A program made the translations under genes and the position numbers. A stretch of 64,000 nt of DNA, taken from positions 2,999,712 through 3,063,711 of the forward strand of contig NZ_KV440950.1 in assembly GCF_001636405.1 (NCBI RefSeq), given 5' to 3'. Below the pieces are notes generated by a model, which saw only the letters and a program-made list of their open reading frames with translations, had not been told where the DNA came from and did no database searches. The stretch is from Peribacillus frigoritolerans (GTDB taxonomy: Bacteria > Bacillota > Bacilli > Bacillales > DSM-1321). Positions 19,624 through 29,225 of the stretch are shown here, piece after piece. The first letter of the stretch is position 1. Every line of letters begins with the position of its first letter.

Positions 19624-19637
19624 CGAACAAACATTCG
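19624..19637. promoter_or_regulatory. LexA-like (SOS) box upstream of ydjM family gene
   Basis: CGAACAAACATTCG matches the Bacillus LexA pattern CGAAC-N4-GTTCG except for A in place of the first G of the right half. It lies 43 bases before the start at 19681. Confidence 0.6.
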
Positions 19638-19680
19638 TTTTCTTGAGCAGATTACTTCTTAGAGGGACAGGAGAGAGACA

Positions 19681-20307
19681 GTGAACGGGACAGCACACAT
19701 GGCTATAGGGGCAACAGTTGGATTCTTGACGGCAAACACACTTCAAACAGATCCAAACACCACTTTATTCTTGGTGGGCATCGGGGGAGTTTCAGGGCTG
19801 ATGCCCGATATGGATATTGATGGGAAGTTAAGTAATAGGATTACCTTTTCACATAAGTTTATCCGAACGATAGCACAAACATTTGGAATTTTAATGATCA
19901 TTTATAGTCTTTTGGAAGGCTCTGAAACGGAAAAGTGGATCGGTGCAGGGGCAGGAATCGGAATCATCATTATTTCATCTTTCATTAGGCAAAGGCATAT
20001 GCTGACCTTGACTGGATTAGCGGTATTAGGAGGCGGTTTATCTTTGCAGGAAAGCTGGTTGTGGCTGTTGGGAGTCTATATAATCCTGGCATCCTTTACA
20101 CCACATAGAAGTTATACCCATTCGATTGCCGGTATCGCTTTCTTTGGCATCATTGCCTTTCAATTCGAAGCCTTTATGGGGATTGACGGAATTTTCGCCA
20201 CTTGTTCATTAGGATACATAAGTCATTTAATTGCAGATTTGAAATGTTTACCTTTTAATAAACGTGGAGTGAAATTATTTCTTCCATTTTTCTCAAAAGA
20301 ATTTTGA
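19681..20307 (+). CDS. YdjM family membrane-bound metal-dependent hydrolase-like protein
   Basis: This 208-residue membrane protein belongs to the YdjM/DUF457 family, annotated as membrane-bound metal-dependent hydrolases. Marks are the N-terminal HMAIGATVGF, the acidic GLMPDMDIDG near residue 40 and HRSYTHSIAGIAFFG near residue 141, together giving the His/Asp set, plus SHLIADLKCLPF near the C-terminus. About five or six helices are predicted. Escherichia coli ydjM is LexA-controlled, and a LexA-like box lies upstream here. GTG 19681 has AGGAGAGAGAC upstream. Confidence 0.88.
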   Translation: MNGTAHMAIGATVGFLTANTLQTDPNTTLFLVGIGGVSGLMPDMDIDGKLSNRITFSHKFIRTIAQTFGILMIIYSLLEGSETEKWIGAGAGIGIIIISSFIRQRHMLTLTGLAVLGGGLSLQESWLWLLGVYIILASFTPHRSYTHSIAGIAFFGIIAFQFEAFMGIDGIFATCSLGYISHLIADLKCLPFNKRGVKLFLPFFSKEF

Positions 20308-20517
20308 CAGTGGTTTTTTACCGCTGTTTTTTTATGAGTTTATTAAAGGTGCTTTTCAATATATTGAACGGACACTTAATTCGACTTATTTCTATGTTTT
20401 ATATGGTGATTCTTCCTAAATCTACTAAATGTAACATATTTGCAAAGACCCTATGATGCGAGTGATATAGCTTTTCTAGTATATTAGGTTTGGAAATCAC
20501 ATCAGGGGGAAAATAAT

Positions 20518-20959
20518 TTGTTTAAGAAAATTGTAGCCGGATTGTCATTGGCTATCATGCTTGTAACCGCATCCTTTGCTGGAAACCAAGTGGAAGCTGC
20601 TTCATATCATACAAAAGCGATTAAAGTGGCTAAAAGTGAATTGGGTACTAAATATAAAATGGGTGGCATTTCCTCTTCAGGTTTTGATTGTTCCGGTTTA
20701 GTGAAGTATTCATATCAAAAGGCTGGTAAGAATTTACCAAGAACTGCTGCTGACATATATAAAAGGAAAGAAAGTTAAAAGCCTGCAAAAAGGTGACTTA
20801 ATGTTTTTTGCACCAAATAAAGCTAAAAAACCTACACATGTGGCTATATACATAGGAAACAAAGAATTCATTCACTCTTCATCATCAAAAGGAGTGTCAT
20901 ACGCTAAAACCAATAATAGTTATTGGAAGCCAATGTATATTGATGCGAAACGTATTTAA
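20518..20959 (+). pseudogene. NlpC/P60 cell-wall endopeptidase, frameshifted
   Basis: The gene encodes a secreted gamma-D-glutamyl-DAP endopeptidase of the NlpC/P60 family. The first part (20518-20778, TTG start after AGGGGGAAAA) carries a signal peptide and the catalytic Cys in GFDCSGLVKYSYQ. It stops at TAA 20776. The rest of the domain, including the catalytic His in THVAIYIGNKEFIHSSS, continues in another frame to TAA 20957. One base too many (or two too few) near 20760-20770, in an A-rich stretch TATAAAAGGAAAGAAAG, explains it. No separate cell-wall binding domain is present. It may be a true pseudogene, a phase-variable tract or a sequencing error. Confidence 0.88.
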
Positions 20960-20992
20960 TAGAAGAAAATCAATCTTAATATAAAAAAGCTA

Positions 20993-21016
20993 AGAGACTT
21001 AATGAAGTCTCTTTTC
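20993..21016 (+). terminator. Terminator-like hairpin
   Basis: AGAGACTT at 20993-21000 pairs with AAGTCTCT at 21005-21012, followed by TTTC. A near copy lies at 21349-21377. Confidence 0.65.
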
Positions 21017-21030
21017 AATTTGTAGACAAA

Positions 21031-21069
21031 AAGGTTTCGGAAGGTTTCATTCCGAAACCTTTTTTATTT
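21031..21069 (+). terminator. Intrinsic terminator
   Basis: AAGGTTTCGGAA (21031-21042) pairs perfectly with TTCCGAAACCTT (21050-21061), followed by a T run. Confidence 0.9.
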
Positions 21070-21182
21070 TTTTGGAATTGAAGCAGCTATAGCGGAAAGG
21101 AAAGCATGGCATGGGTTGAACAACGAGGGGACTTTTAAGAAAGTATCGATATCACCTCAAGTATTAATACTACTTAAAAACG

Positions 21183-21340
21183 AAAAAGACTGTAGGCAAG
21201 ATGATTGGAACGGAATGTGCGAGACTCCTGCGCGAAAAGCGCGTCAAGGGGAGGCCCCACAGGTGCGAAGACGCCGAGGAGGCTCCCCGACCGCCCGCGG
21301 AAAGCGAGTACATGGAGTGGAAATCCAACGTAATTGTACT
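21183..21340. repeat. Dispersed GC-rich repeat, family 2
   Basis: The copy starts with AAAAAGACTGTAGGC, runs into GATTGGAACGGAATG, a GC-rich core with GCGGAAAGCGAG, and ends near AAATCCAACGTAATTGTAC. The flank at 21151-21172 (ATCACCTCAAGTATTAATAC) matches the upstream end of the IS1182 remnant near 43950. Related copies lie at 43985, 46109 and 62243. Confidence 0.75.
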
Positions 21341-21348
21341 AACATTAA

Positions 21349-21377
21349 AGAGACTTAATAAAGTCTTTTTTTGTTTT
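21349..21377 (+). terminator. Terminator-like hairpin beside repeat
   Basis: AGACTT and AAGTCT pair across AATA, followed by a long T run; almost identical to the hairpin at 20993. Confidence 0.6.
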
Positions 21378-21583
21378 TTAAAATAAGAGTGAATGAGGCA
21401 CATGGACAAGAGAATTGGCGTTTTGTTAATAGTTTAAGGTTATGGTGAGTCCTGAACTGGGTAATCGGCACTATGAAGCATTCATGAAAGCTTTTTAGTT
21501 GACTGGAAATGGATAGTTTAATATGCTAAGCAAACCAAATCGAAGGAATTCCTTTCTTTCAAAAAAATTCCCAGACAAAATTA
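21378..21583. other. Intergenic stretch before clpE promoter
   Basis: No open frame or known motif was seen here. Confidence 0.4.
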
Positions 21584-21639
21584 TTGAAAGTCAAAGAAGG
21601 TCAATGTATAATAAAGTCAGAAAGTCAAAGAAGGTCAAA
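21584..21639 (+). promoter_or_regulatory. clpE promoter with two CtsR boxes
   Basis: TTGAAA (21584-21589) and TATAAT (21607-21612) are exactly 17 bases apart. AGTCAAAGAAGGTCAAT (21589-21605) fills the spacer and AGTCAAAGAAGGTCAAA (21623-21639) lies just after the start. Both fit the CtsR heptad-repeat operator, so heat and protein stress should release repression. Confidence 0.95.
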
Positions 21640-21679
21640 GATTTATTCTCAATTTAATTTTTTAAAGGAGGAGTACTAC

Positions 21680-23809
21680 ATGCTTTGTGAAAAATGCCAT
21701 GTAAACCAAGCTAATATTCAAGTTCACTTAAATATGAATGGTCAGGAGCATGATGTGAAACTGTGCTCCACTTGTTATAAAGAAGAACGAAACAAACTTG
21801 GAGCAGCTATGGGCGGAATGGATATGGGGAAATTCCAATTTAACGGATCTCCAAATTCATTCAATCCATTTAATTATAATGGTGTACCAAAACCGGGTTC
21901 AGCTGAAAATGGCGAGGACGGAGGATTGCTTGAGGAGTATGGCCGCAATTTGACCGATGCTGCTAAAGCAGGACTTATTGATCCGGTAATCGGACGAAAT
22001 GAAGAAATCAAACGTGTCATTGAAGTTTTAAACAGACGAAATAAAAATAATCCAGTTTTAATCGGTGAACCTGGTGTCGGTAAAACAGCCATTGCTGAAG
22101 GTCTTGCTTTAGCGATTGTTGAAGGTTCGGTGCCAGTTAAATTACGTAATAAGCTAGTATATATGCTTGATGTAGCATCCCTTGTTTCCAATACTGGAAT
22201 TAGAGGGCAATTCGAAGAAAGAATGAAGCAATTGATCAGCGAATTACAGGAAAGGAAAAATGTCATTTTATTCATCGATGAAATTCATCAACTTGTGGGA
22301 GCAGGTTCGGCCGAAGGATCAATGGATGCAGGAAATATCTTGAAGCCTGCACTTGCACGCGGAGAACTTCAGCTTGTCGGAGCAACCACTTTATCCGAAT
22401 ATAGGAAAATTGAAAAAGACGGTGCCCTTGAAAGACGTTTCCAGCCTGTACAGGTTAACGAACCTACAACGGCTGAGGCATTGGTCATCTTACGCGGTTT
22501 AAAAGAAAGTTATGAATCTTATCATGGTGTAACATATAGTGAGGAAGCCCTAAAAGCGGCTGTTGAACTTTCGAACCGCTACATTCAAGACCGATTCCTC
22601 CCTGACAAGGCAATAGACTTAATGGATGAAGCTGGTTCCAAATTGAACTTGACCATCGAAGACGGCAAGGTAGAAAACATGAAAGAACGACTGGCGCAAA
22701 TTTATAAAGAAAAAGAAATGGCCTTAAAAGAAGAAGCATATGAAAAAGCTGCCGTTCTTCGTGATGAAGAAGAAAAACTGGAAAAGTCATTGCAAGCAGG
22801 GGAAGATGCAATTAAGCCAACCGTAACCGTTGAAGACATTCAAAATATCATCGAACAAAAAACCGGCATTCCTGTAGGTAAGCTCCAAGAAGATGAGCAA
22901 GAAAGAATGGTTCATCTCAAAGCGGAGCTGATGAAAAAAGTAATCGGGCAGGAAGAGGCTGTCAAAAAGGTATCCAAGGCCGTTCGAAGAAGTCGAGCCG
23001 GGTTAAAATCCAAAAATCGTCCTACCGGTTCTTTCCTTTTCGTCGGTCCGACAGGAGTCGGTAAAACCGAATTGGCGAAAACTCTTGCCGAGGAATTATT
23101 CGGGGACAAAGACGCTATGATTCGTCTTGACATGAGTGAGTTCATGGAGAAACACAGTGTTTCCAAATTAATTGGTTCTCCTCCTGGATATGTAGGACAT
23201 GAGGAAGCTGGACAATTGACGGAAAAAGTTCGCCGCAAGCCTTACAGTATCATCTTATTGGATGAAATCGAAAAGGCACATCCGGATGTCATGCATATGT
23301 TCCTGCAAATCATGGAAGATGGCCGCTTAACCGACAGTCAAGGCCGGACCGTTACTTTTAAAGATACCGTGATCATCATGACGAGTAATGCAGGAGTCGG
23401 TGAGAAACAAAAAGTAATGGGATTCGGTACAAGTTCAGCTGTGGAGGAGGCTTCAATCCTGCAATCTTTAGGGAGCTTCTTCAAACCGGAATTCTTGAAC
23501 CGTTTCGATAGCATCATTGAATTCTCTGCATTGAAGAAAGAAGATCTTCTGCAAATTGTTGATATCATGATTCACGAGCTAGACGAAACACTTGCTGCAA
23601 ATGGTTTATCTTTAGAGGTGACCAATGAAGCGAAACAAAGGCTAATTGAACTCGGATATCACCCAACTTTCGGGGCGAGACCGCTCCGCCGTGTTCTTCA
23701 AGAACAGCTCGAAGATGGCATTACTGACTTTATCTTTGAGCAGCCTGAAGTTAAGAACTTCACTGCAATTGTTGAAGATAACTCAGTGAAAATTATTAAA
23801 ACACCATAA
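21680..23809 (+). CDS. clpE: ATP-dependent Clp protease ATPase subunit ClpE
   Basis: This 709-residue AAA+ unfoldase feeds unfolded protein to ClpP. The N-terminal zinc finger typical of ClpE is present (CEKCHVN at residues 3-9 and CSTCYKE near residue 34). The first AAA module has Walker [10 protein letters not shown], a UVR-type coiled linker ([17 protein letters not shown] near residue 350) follows, and the second AAA module has GPTGVGKTE and [12 protein letters not shown]. The C-terminus matches Clp/Hsp100 ([16 protein letters not shown]). ATG 21680 follows AAAGGAGGAG. Two CtsR boxes cover its promoter. CtsR and McsA/B are not in this window. Confidence 0.97.
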   Translation: MLCEKCHVNQANIQVHLNMNGQEHDVKLCSTCYKEERNKLGAAMGGMDMGKFQFNGSPNSFNPFNYNGVPKPGSAENGEDGGLLEEYGRNLTDAAKAGLIDPVIGRNEEIKRVIEVLNRRNKNNPVLIGEPGVGKTAIAEGLALAIVEGSVPVKLRNKLVYMLDVASLVSNTGIRGQFEERMKQLISELQERKNVILFIDEIHQLVGAGSAEGSMDAGNILKPALARGELQLVGATTLSEYRKIEKDGALERRFQPVQVNEPTTAEALVILRGLKESYESYHGVTYSEEALKAAVELSNRYIQDRFLPDKAIDLMDEAGSKLNLTIEDGKVENMKERLAQIYKEKEMALKEEAYEKAAVLRDEEEKLEKSLQAGEDAIKPTVTVEDIQNIIEQKTGIPVGKLQEDEQERMVHLKAELMKKVIGQEEAVKKVSKAVRRSRAGLKSKNRPTGSFLFVGPTGVGKTELAKTLAEELFGDKDAMIRLDMSEFMEKHSVSKLIGSPPGYVGHEEAGQLTEKVRRKPYSIILLDEIEKAHPDVMHMFLQIMEDGRLTDSQGRTVTFKDTVIIMTSNAGVGEKQKVMGFGTSSAVEEASILQSLGSFFKPEFLNRFDSIIEFSALKKEDLLQIVDIMIHELDETLAANGLSLEVTNEAKQRLIELGYHPTFGARPLRRVLQEQLEDGITDFIFEQPEVKNFTAIVEDNSVKIIKTP

Positions 23810-23820
23810 AGAGTACTAGA

Positions 23821-23863
23821 AATGCCTCCAAGACCGTAAAACTGTTATGGAGGCATTTTTTTC
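23821..23863 (+). terminator. Intrinsic terminator after clpE
   Basis: AATGCCTCCA (23821-23830) pairs perfectly with TGGAGGCATT (23848-23857), then a T run. Confidence 0.92.
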
Positions 23864-24087
23864 TTTTTTTTGGATTCACTTTTCATTAAACGATTAGTAA
23901 GGTCCAGCAAAATGACCTGCTGATTTCGATTATTAAATATAGATTTCTGAATTTTCGACATAATTTGCAGATTGGATGTTTTGATGGGTAATGCCTGTGG
24001 AATCATAACATGATGGAAGATTCGCTCATGATTATAAAAATGAATAATTCCTGTTCTAAAATGGGAATTTCAATGGAGGAATGACCT

Positions 24088-26085
24088 ATTAAAGATTCAC
24101 TTTCTTATTTTGAAGAGGAAAATAAAAATAATCAAAAACCTATGGATAATGAAACGGAAAATCAGTTGGAATCCCTGCCGATTGCTAATATTAATCCGGT
24201 AAACCCGTTAGAATTGGATGATTTATATTTCTATGAAGGCAAAGATTTAGGAAATTCCTATCTTAAAGATAAAACGGCATTCCGGTTATGGGCACCACTT
24301 GCATCTGAAGCCAAGCTAGTTACTTATAAACATTGGGATGATACAGATGGAATGGAGATTCAAATGGTTCGTTCGGAAAAGGGGACCTGGACCATTGAGC
24401 TGAACGGAAATCAGGATGGATTGATTTATACATATAAAGTGAAAGTGGGAGAAACCTGGAGTGAAGCCGTCGATCCCTATGTTCGCGCAGTTACTGTTAA
24501 TGGTGAAAAAGGGGTCGTGATAGATTTAACAGATACGAACCCAAAAAGGTGGACACGGGATAAACCACCTCTTGAAAAAGCTGAGGACATAGTCATTTAT
24601 GAATTGCATACACGGGATTTATCGATTCATCCTGAAAGCGGAATCCATCATAAAGGTAAATTCTTAGGAGTAGTTGAAGCCGGAACCAAAGGTCCAGAAG
24701 GAGCGAAAACGGGTCTTGATCATATTAAAGATCTAGGTGTTACCCATGTTCAGTTTATCCCGATATTTGATTTTGCTACAGTTAATGAAAAAAAGTTGAA
24801 TGAACCACAATATAACTGGGGATATGATCCACAGAATTATAACGCTCCCGAAGGCTCTTATTCGACTGATCCGTATCAGCCAAAAGTAAGGATCCGGGAG
24901 TTAAAGGAAATGATACAAGGTTTACATGACCACGGGTTACGAGTAATCATGGATGTTGTATATAATCACGTTTATTCTGTGGAAGACTCAAACTTCCATA
25001 AACTCGTTCCCAAATACTTTTTTCGCTATAACGCCGATGGCACTTTATCTAATGGAACTGGTGTAGGAAATGATACTGCTTCCGAACGTAAAATGATGCG
25101 AAAATTCATCGTTGAATCCGTAACCTATTGGGCGAAGGAATTTAACCTTGATGGTTTCCGTTTCGATTTAATGGGTATTCACGATGTGGAAACGATGAAT
25201 GTAGTGAAAAAGGCACTGGCAGAAATTGATCCGACCCTCATTGTTTTGGGCGAAGGCTGGGATATGGATACCCCCTTGGCCCAAGAGCTGAAAGCAAATC
25301 AAAAGAATGCTTTTAAAATGCCTGGAATCGCTCACTTTAATGATGCGATCCGTGATGGTTTAAAAGGGTTTGTCATGAATGAACATGATAAGGGATTCGT
25401 CAATGGCAAACCAGGAATGGAAGATATTATAAAAAAGGGCATCGCTGGTGGTTTGAAATATGATGAAGATATCGCCACATATCAAAGACCAGATCAGGTG
25501 ATCAATTATGTTGAAGCACATGATAATTATACGTTATGGGATAAGCTGCTCATCACTAATCCTGATGCTACGGAAGAAAAACGGAAACAGATGCATAAAT
25601 TAGCTTCGGCAATTGTCTTACTGTCACAGGGAATTCCCATGATACATGCTGGACAAGAGTTTATGCGCACGAAGGATGGAGATGAAAACAGCTATCAATC
25701 TTCTGATTGGATTAACAGGTTGGATTGGAAAAGGAGAGCGGAGTTAGATCGGGAAGTGGAGTATATGAAAGGGCTGATTTCTCTCAGGAAAAATCATTCT
25801 GTTTTTAGGTTAAGCACACCCGAAGAAATTGAGGAGCAATTACAATTCATTGATGCTCCGCCAAATGCGGTTGCATTCACCTTACAACATCAAGATTATA
25901 AAATGGCAGTGATTCATAATGCAAATTGGGACGCGATAACCATTACTCTTCCTCACGAAGGTAATTGGGCCGTTTTAGTGGATGGTCAGCGTGCGGGCCT
26001 GGAAGAAATTGATAGGATTAAAGGGAGTCAGATAACCGTTGCCCCTTTAAGTTCGTTTGTATTGAAAGCAAACTCTAATCAATGA
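24088..26085 (+). CDS. amyX: Type I pullulanase
   Basis: This debranching enzyme of family GH13 cuts alpha-1,6 bonds in pullulan or glycogen-like glucans. An N-terminal CBM48-like beta domain (FRLWAPLASEAKLV) precedes the barrel with the type I signature YNWGYDP, nucleophile loop DGFRFDLMG, acid-base loop VLGEGWDMD and NYVEAHDNYT. No signal peptide, so it acts in the cytoplasm. The first ATG in frame (24142) has no ribosome site, whereas GGAGGA at 24075-24080 sits 7 bases before an in-frame ATT at 24088. No ATG, GTG or TTG lies between, so I favour the rare ATT start, giving 665 residues. It is shorter at the N-terminus than Bacillus subtilis AmyX. Confidence 0.9.
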   Translation: MKDSLSYFEEENKNNQKPMDNETENQLESLPIANINPVNPLELDDLYFYEGKDLGNSYLKDKTAFRLWAPLASEAKLVTYKHWDDTDGMEIQMVRSEKGTWTIELNGNQDGLIYTYKVKVGETWSEAVDPYVRAVTVNGEKGVVIDLTDTNPKRWTRDKPPLEKAEDIVIYELHTRDLSIHPESGIHHKGKFLGVVEAGTKGPEGAKTGLDHIKDLGVTHVQFIPIFDFATVNEKKLNEPQYNWGYDPQNYNAPEGSYSTDPYQPKVRIRELKEMIQGLHDHGLRVIMDVVYNHVYSVEDSNFHKLVPKYFFRYNADGTLSNGTGVGNDTASERKMMRKFIVESVTYWAKEFNLDGFRFDLMGIHDVETMNVVKKALAEIDPTLIVLGEGWDMDTPLAQELKANQKNAFKMPGIAHFNDAIRDGLKGFVMNEHDKGFVNGKPGMEDIIKKGIAGGLKYDEDIATYQRPDQVINYVEAHDNYTLWDKLLITNPDATEEKRKQMHKLASAIVLLSQGIPMIHAGQEFMRTKDGDENSYQSSDWINRLDWKRRAELDREVEYMKGLISLRKNHSVFRLSTPEEIEEQLQFIDAPPNAVAFTLQHQDYKMAVIHNANWDAITITLPHEGNWAVLVDGQRAGLEEIDRIKGSQITVAPLSSFVLKANSNQ

Positions 26086-26087
26086 TA

Positions 26088-26140
26088 CTAAAGTCGAAGT
26101 GAGTGAATACTATGTCTCACTTCGGCTTTAGTTCATTTTT
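26088..26140 (+). terminator. Intrinsic terminator after pullulanase
   Basis: CTAAAGTCGAAGTGAG pairs with CTCACTTCGGCTTTAG with one G-T pair, followed by TTCATTTTT. Confidence 0.88.
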
Positions 26141-26261
26141 AATATGAAATTGGTCAAATGAAGACTTCCATTATCACTTTCACAAGTTTGAGAAAATTTG
26201 TGCGAGGGTAGAAAATACCAAATGATGAATTTTATCGTTTTTTAAGAGGGGAGCGATTATT

Positions 26262-29225
26262 TTGCCAGAGAAAGTGCATATAAAAATCAATGGTGCTGAG
26301 ACCAGTCTGGAAGGTAATCAAACAATATTACAAATGCTGACGGATAGCTCCATTGAAGTCCCGAATGTTTGTTACCACCCTAGCCTAGGTCCTATCGAAA
26401 CATGTGATACATGTTTAGTGAGCGTTAATGGGGAACTAGTTAGATCTTGTTCTACCAAGATCAAAGATGGGGATGTAATCGATACAGCCGGAGCAGAGGT
26501 AAAAGAAGCACAGGTCATGGCGATGGACAAGATATTATATAACCATGAGCTTTATTGTACGGTTTGCGATTATAATAATGGCACTTGTGAAATACACAAT
26601 ACCGTAAAGGAAATGAGGGTAAATCATCAAAGTGTTCCTTTTGATCAAAAACCCTATGAAGTGGATCGGACGAATCCATTCTATCGATATGACCCAGATC
26701 AATGCATCCTTTGCGGCCGTTGTGTTGAAGCTTGTCAAGATGTACAGGTCACTGAAACATTGACTATTGATTGGGGAGCAAAACGTCCGCGTGTCATTTG
26801 GGATGATAATGTTCCGATCAATGAATCTTCATGTGTGTCATGTGGGCACTGTTCCACAGTTTGCCCGTGTAATGCAATGATGGAAAAAGGGATGGAGGGT
26901 GAAGCCGGATTTTTAACTGGCATCGCTAAACAAACTCTTCGACCTATGATAGAAATTACGAAAAATGTTGAAACGGGTTATGGCTCGATTTTAGCGATTT
27001 CAGATATGGAATCCGCCATGAGGGATGCAAGGATCAAGAAGACAAAAACGGTTTGTACATATTGTGGTGTAGGATGCAGCTTTGACGTTTGGACCAAAGA
27101 CCGTAAAATCCTTAAGATCGAACCGCAAGTGGAGGCACCTGCAAATGGAATTTCGACTTGCGTTAAAGGGAAATTCGGATGGGATTTCGTGAATAGTGAA
27201 GAAAGACTAACAAAACCTTTAATTAGAGAAGGGGATGCGTTCAGAGAGGGTGAATGGGAAGAAGCCCTTGAATTGATTTCCCGTAAATTCACCGACATCA
27301 AGGATTCTCACGGTCCGGATTCGATGGCTTTCATAACGTCTTCCAAATGCACCAATGAAGAGTCCTATTTAATGCAAAAGCTGGCTAGGGGCATCATCGG
27401 CACGAATAATGTTGATAACTGTTCCCGGTATTGTCAGACACCGGCTACTTTGGGACTATTCAGAACGGTTGGATATGGTGGAGATACAGGGGGCATAAAG
27501 GATATCGAAAATTCCGAACTTGTATTGATCATAGGCTCCAATACATCCGAATCACATCCCGTGTTGGCTACAAGAATCAAGCGTTCCCATAAACTGGGGA
27601 AACAGAAGCTGATAGTCGCAGACATCAGAAAGCATGAAATGGCTGACCGTTCCGACCTCTTCATCCAGCCTGCTCCAGGATCGGATATGATATGGCTATC
27701 GGCCGTCACTAAATATATCGTCGATAAAGGTTGGACAGATAAAGACTTCATTAAAAATCGTGTAAATGGGATGGGGGAATATATCAAGACTTTAGAACCC
27801 TACACAATGGATTATGCGGAAAAAGTAACAGGCGTAGCTAAGGAAGATTTAATTACGTTGGCAAAAGCCATTCATGAAGCGGGAAGCGTTGCAGCGCTTT
27901 GGGCAATGGGCGTTACCCAGCATGGCGGAGGAAGTGATACGAGTACTGCAATTTCCAATTTATTGCTCATAACGGGCAACTACGGTAAACCTGGAACAGG
28001 CACTTACCCTTTACGCGGACATAATAATGTACAAGGAGCCAGTGATTTTGGCAGTATGCCGGATCGCTTGCCAGGTTATGAAAAAGTAACGGATGAAAAG
28101 GTACGCGCGAAATATGAAAACATCTGGGCTACAAAAATTCCTGAAAACCCTGGCCTTAATAATCATGAAATGGTCGAAGGGATTCATTCAGGTACCATTA
28201 AAGCCATGTACTTAAAAGGCGAAGATATGGGGCTGGTCGATTCAAATATCAATCATGTCCATGAAGCTTTTGAAAAACTGGACTTCTTTGTGGTACAAGA
28301 TATCTTCCTATCAAGAACGGCTGAATTCGCGGATGTCGTCCTTCCAGCAAGCCCAAGCTTTGAAAAAGAAGGTACCTTCACGAATACCGAACGCCGTATA
28401 CAACGCCTGTATCAAGTCTTTGAACCGCTTGGCGACTCAAAGCCTGATTGGCAAATCATTATGAATGTGGCGAATTCGTTTGGAGCGGAGTGGGATTATC
28501 GGCATCCAAGTGACATCATGGAAGAAGCAGCTAGATTATCGCCTTTATATGCTGGAGTAAGTTACGAACGATTGGAAGGTTATAAAAGTCTTCAATGGCC
28601 AGTTGCTTCAGATGGTAAAGATACTCCATTGTTATTCACGGAAGCTTTTCCGTTTCCCGATGGAAAAGCGAGGTTATTTCCAGTCGAATGGACCAAACCG
28701 ATTGACTTTGGGGATGAGTTTGATATCCATGTAAATAATGGCCGCTTATTGGAACATTTCCATGAAGGAAACATGACATATAAATCAAAAGGCATCAGTT
28801 CCAAAACGCCAAAAGTCTTCCTTGAGGTATCCCGGGAATTGGCAAAAGATAGAGGGCTTGAGGATGGCAGCCTTGTTCGGCTCACTTCACCGTATGGACA
28901 TGCAAAAGTGGAATGTGTGATTACGGATCGTGTAAAAGGTAAAGAAGTTTATCTACCGATGAACGATTCAGGTGACGGGGCCATCAACCAATTGACAAGC
29001 AGCCATTCTGATAAAGATACTGATACTCCCGCCTATAAGGAAGTTCAAGCAAAAATGGAAGTTCTTAGGGTCAAAGGAGACAATCCATTGCCTAGCATCA
29101 ACCATCGTCATGGGAATCCGCAACCGCAAAAGGGTGTACAAGTACAAAAAAAATGGGCCCGCGAAGATTATATATTCCCTGGTGACCTCTTGAAGATCAA
29201 AAAGGAGGAGAGGAACCGTGGCTAA
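26262..29225 (+). CDS. Molybdopterin formate dehydrogenase, alpha subunit
   Basis: This 987-residue enzyme oxidises formate to CO2. In order it has a 2Fe-2S domain (CYHPSLGPIETCDTC, from residue 37), a His-Cys cluster segment (HELYCTVCDYNNGTC), two 4Fe-4S ferredoxin motifs (CILCGRCVEACQ and CVSCGHCSTVCPC), then the molybdopterin domain with its 4Fe-4S motif CTYCGVGCSFDV. The metal ligand is Cys in NCSRYCQTPA, not selenocysteine. This build matches the Bacillus YjgC/YrhE type, cytoplasmic with likely NAD or another soluble acceptor. TTG 26262 follows GAGGGGAGC. The next gene overlaps by 8 bases and codes for DUF1641, as in yjgCD. Confidence 0.94.
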   Translation: MPEKVHIKINGAETSLEGNQTILQMLTDSSIEVPNVCYHPSLGPIETCDTCLVSVNGELVRSCSTKIKDGDVIDTAGAEVKEAQVMAMDKILYNHELYCTVCDYNNGTCEIHNTVKEMRVNHQSVPFDQKPYEVDRTNPFYRYDPDQCILCGRCVEACQDVQVTETLTIDWGAKRPRVIWDDNVPINESSCVSCGHCSTVCPCNAMMEKGMEGEAGFLTGIAKQTLRPMIEITKNVETGYGSILAISDMESAMRDARIKKTKTVCTYCGVGCSFDVWTKDRKILKIEPQVEAPANGISTCVKGKFGWDFVNSEERLTKPLIREGDAFREGEWEEALELISRKFTDIKDSHGPDSMAFITSSKCTNEESYLMQKLARGIIGTNNVDNCSRYCQTPATLGLFRTVGYGGDTGGIKDIENSELVLIIGSNTSESHPVLATRIKRSHKLGKQKLIVADIRKHEMADRSDLFIQPAPGSDMIWLSAVTKYIVDKGWTDKDFIKNRVNGMGEYIKTLEPYTMDYAEKVTGVAKEDLITLAKAIHEAGSVAALWAMGVTQHGGGSDTSTAISNLLLITGNYGKPGTGTYPLRGHNNVQGASDFGSMPDRLPGYEKVTDEKVRAKYENIWATKIPENPGLNNHEMVEGIHSGTIKAMYLKGEDMGLVDSNINHVHEAFEKLDFFVVQDIFLSRTAEFADVVLPASPSFEKEGTFTNTERRIQRLYQVFEPLGDSKPDWQIIMNVANSFGAEWDYRHPSDIMEEAARLSPLYAGVSYERLEGYKSLQWPVASDGKDTPLLFTEAFPFPDGKARLFPVEWTKPIDFGDEFDIHVNNGRLLEHFHEGNMTYKSKGISSKTPKVFLEVSRELAKDRGLEDGSLVRLTSPYGHAKVECVITDRVKGKEVYLPMNDSGDGAINQLTSSHSDKDTDTPAYKEVQAKMEVLRVKGDNPLPSINHRHGNPQPQKGVQVQKKWAREDYIFPGDLLKIKKEERNRG

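Noticed and set aside
21116..21358. 80-codon frame across the GC-rich repeat
   Set aside because: It lies wholly on repeat family 2; the Arg/Gly-rich product is typical of repeat-borne frames.
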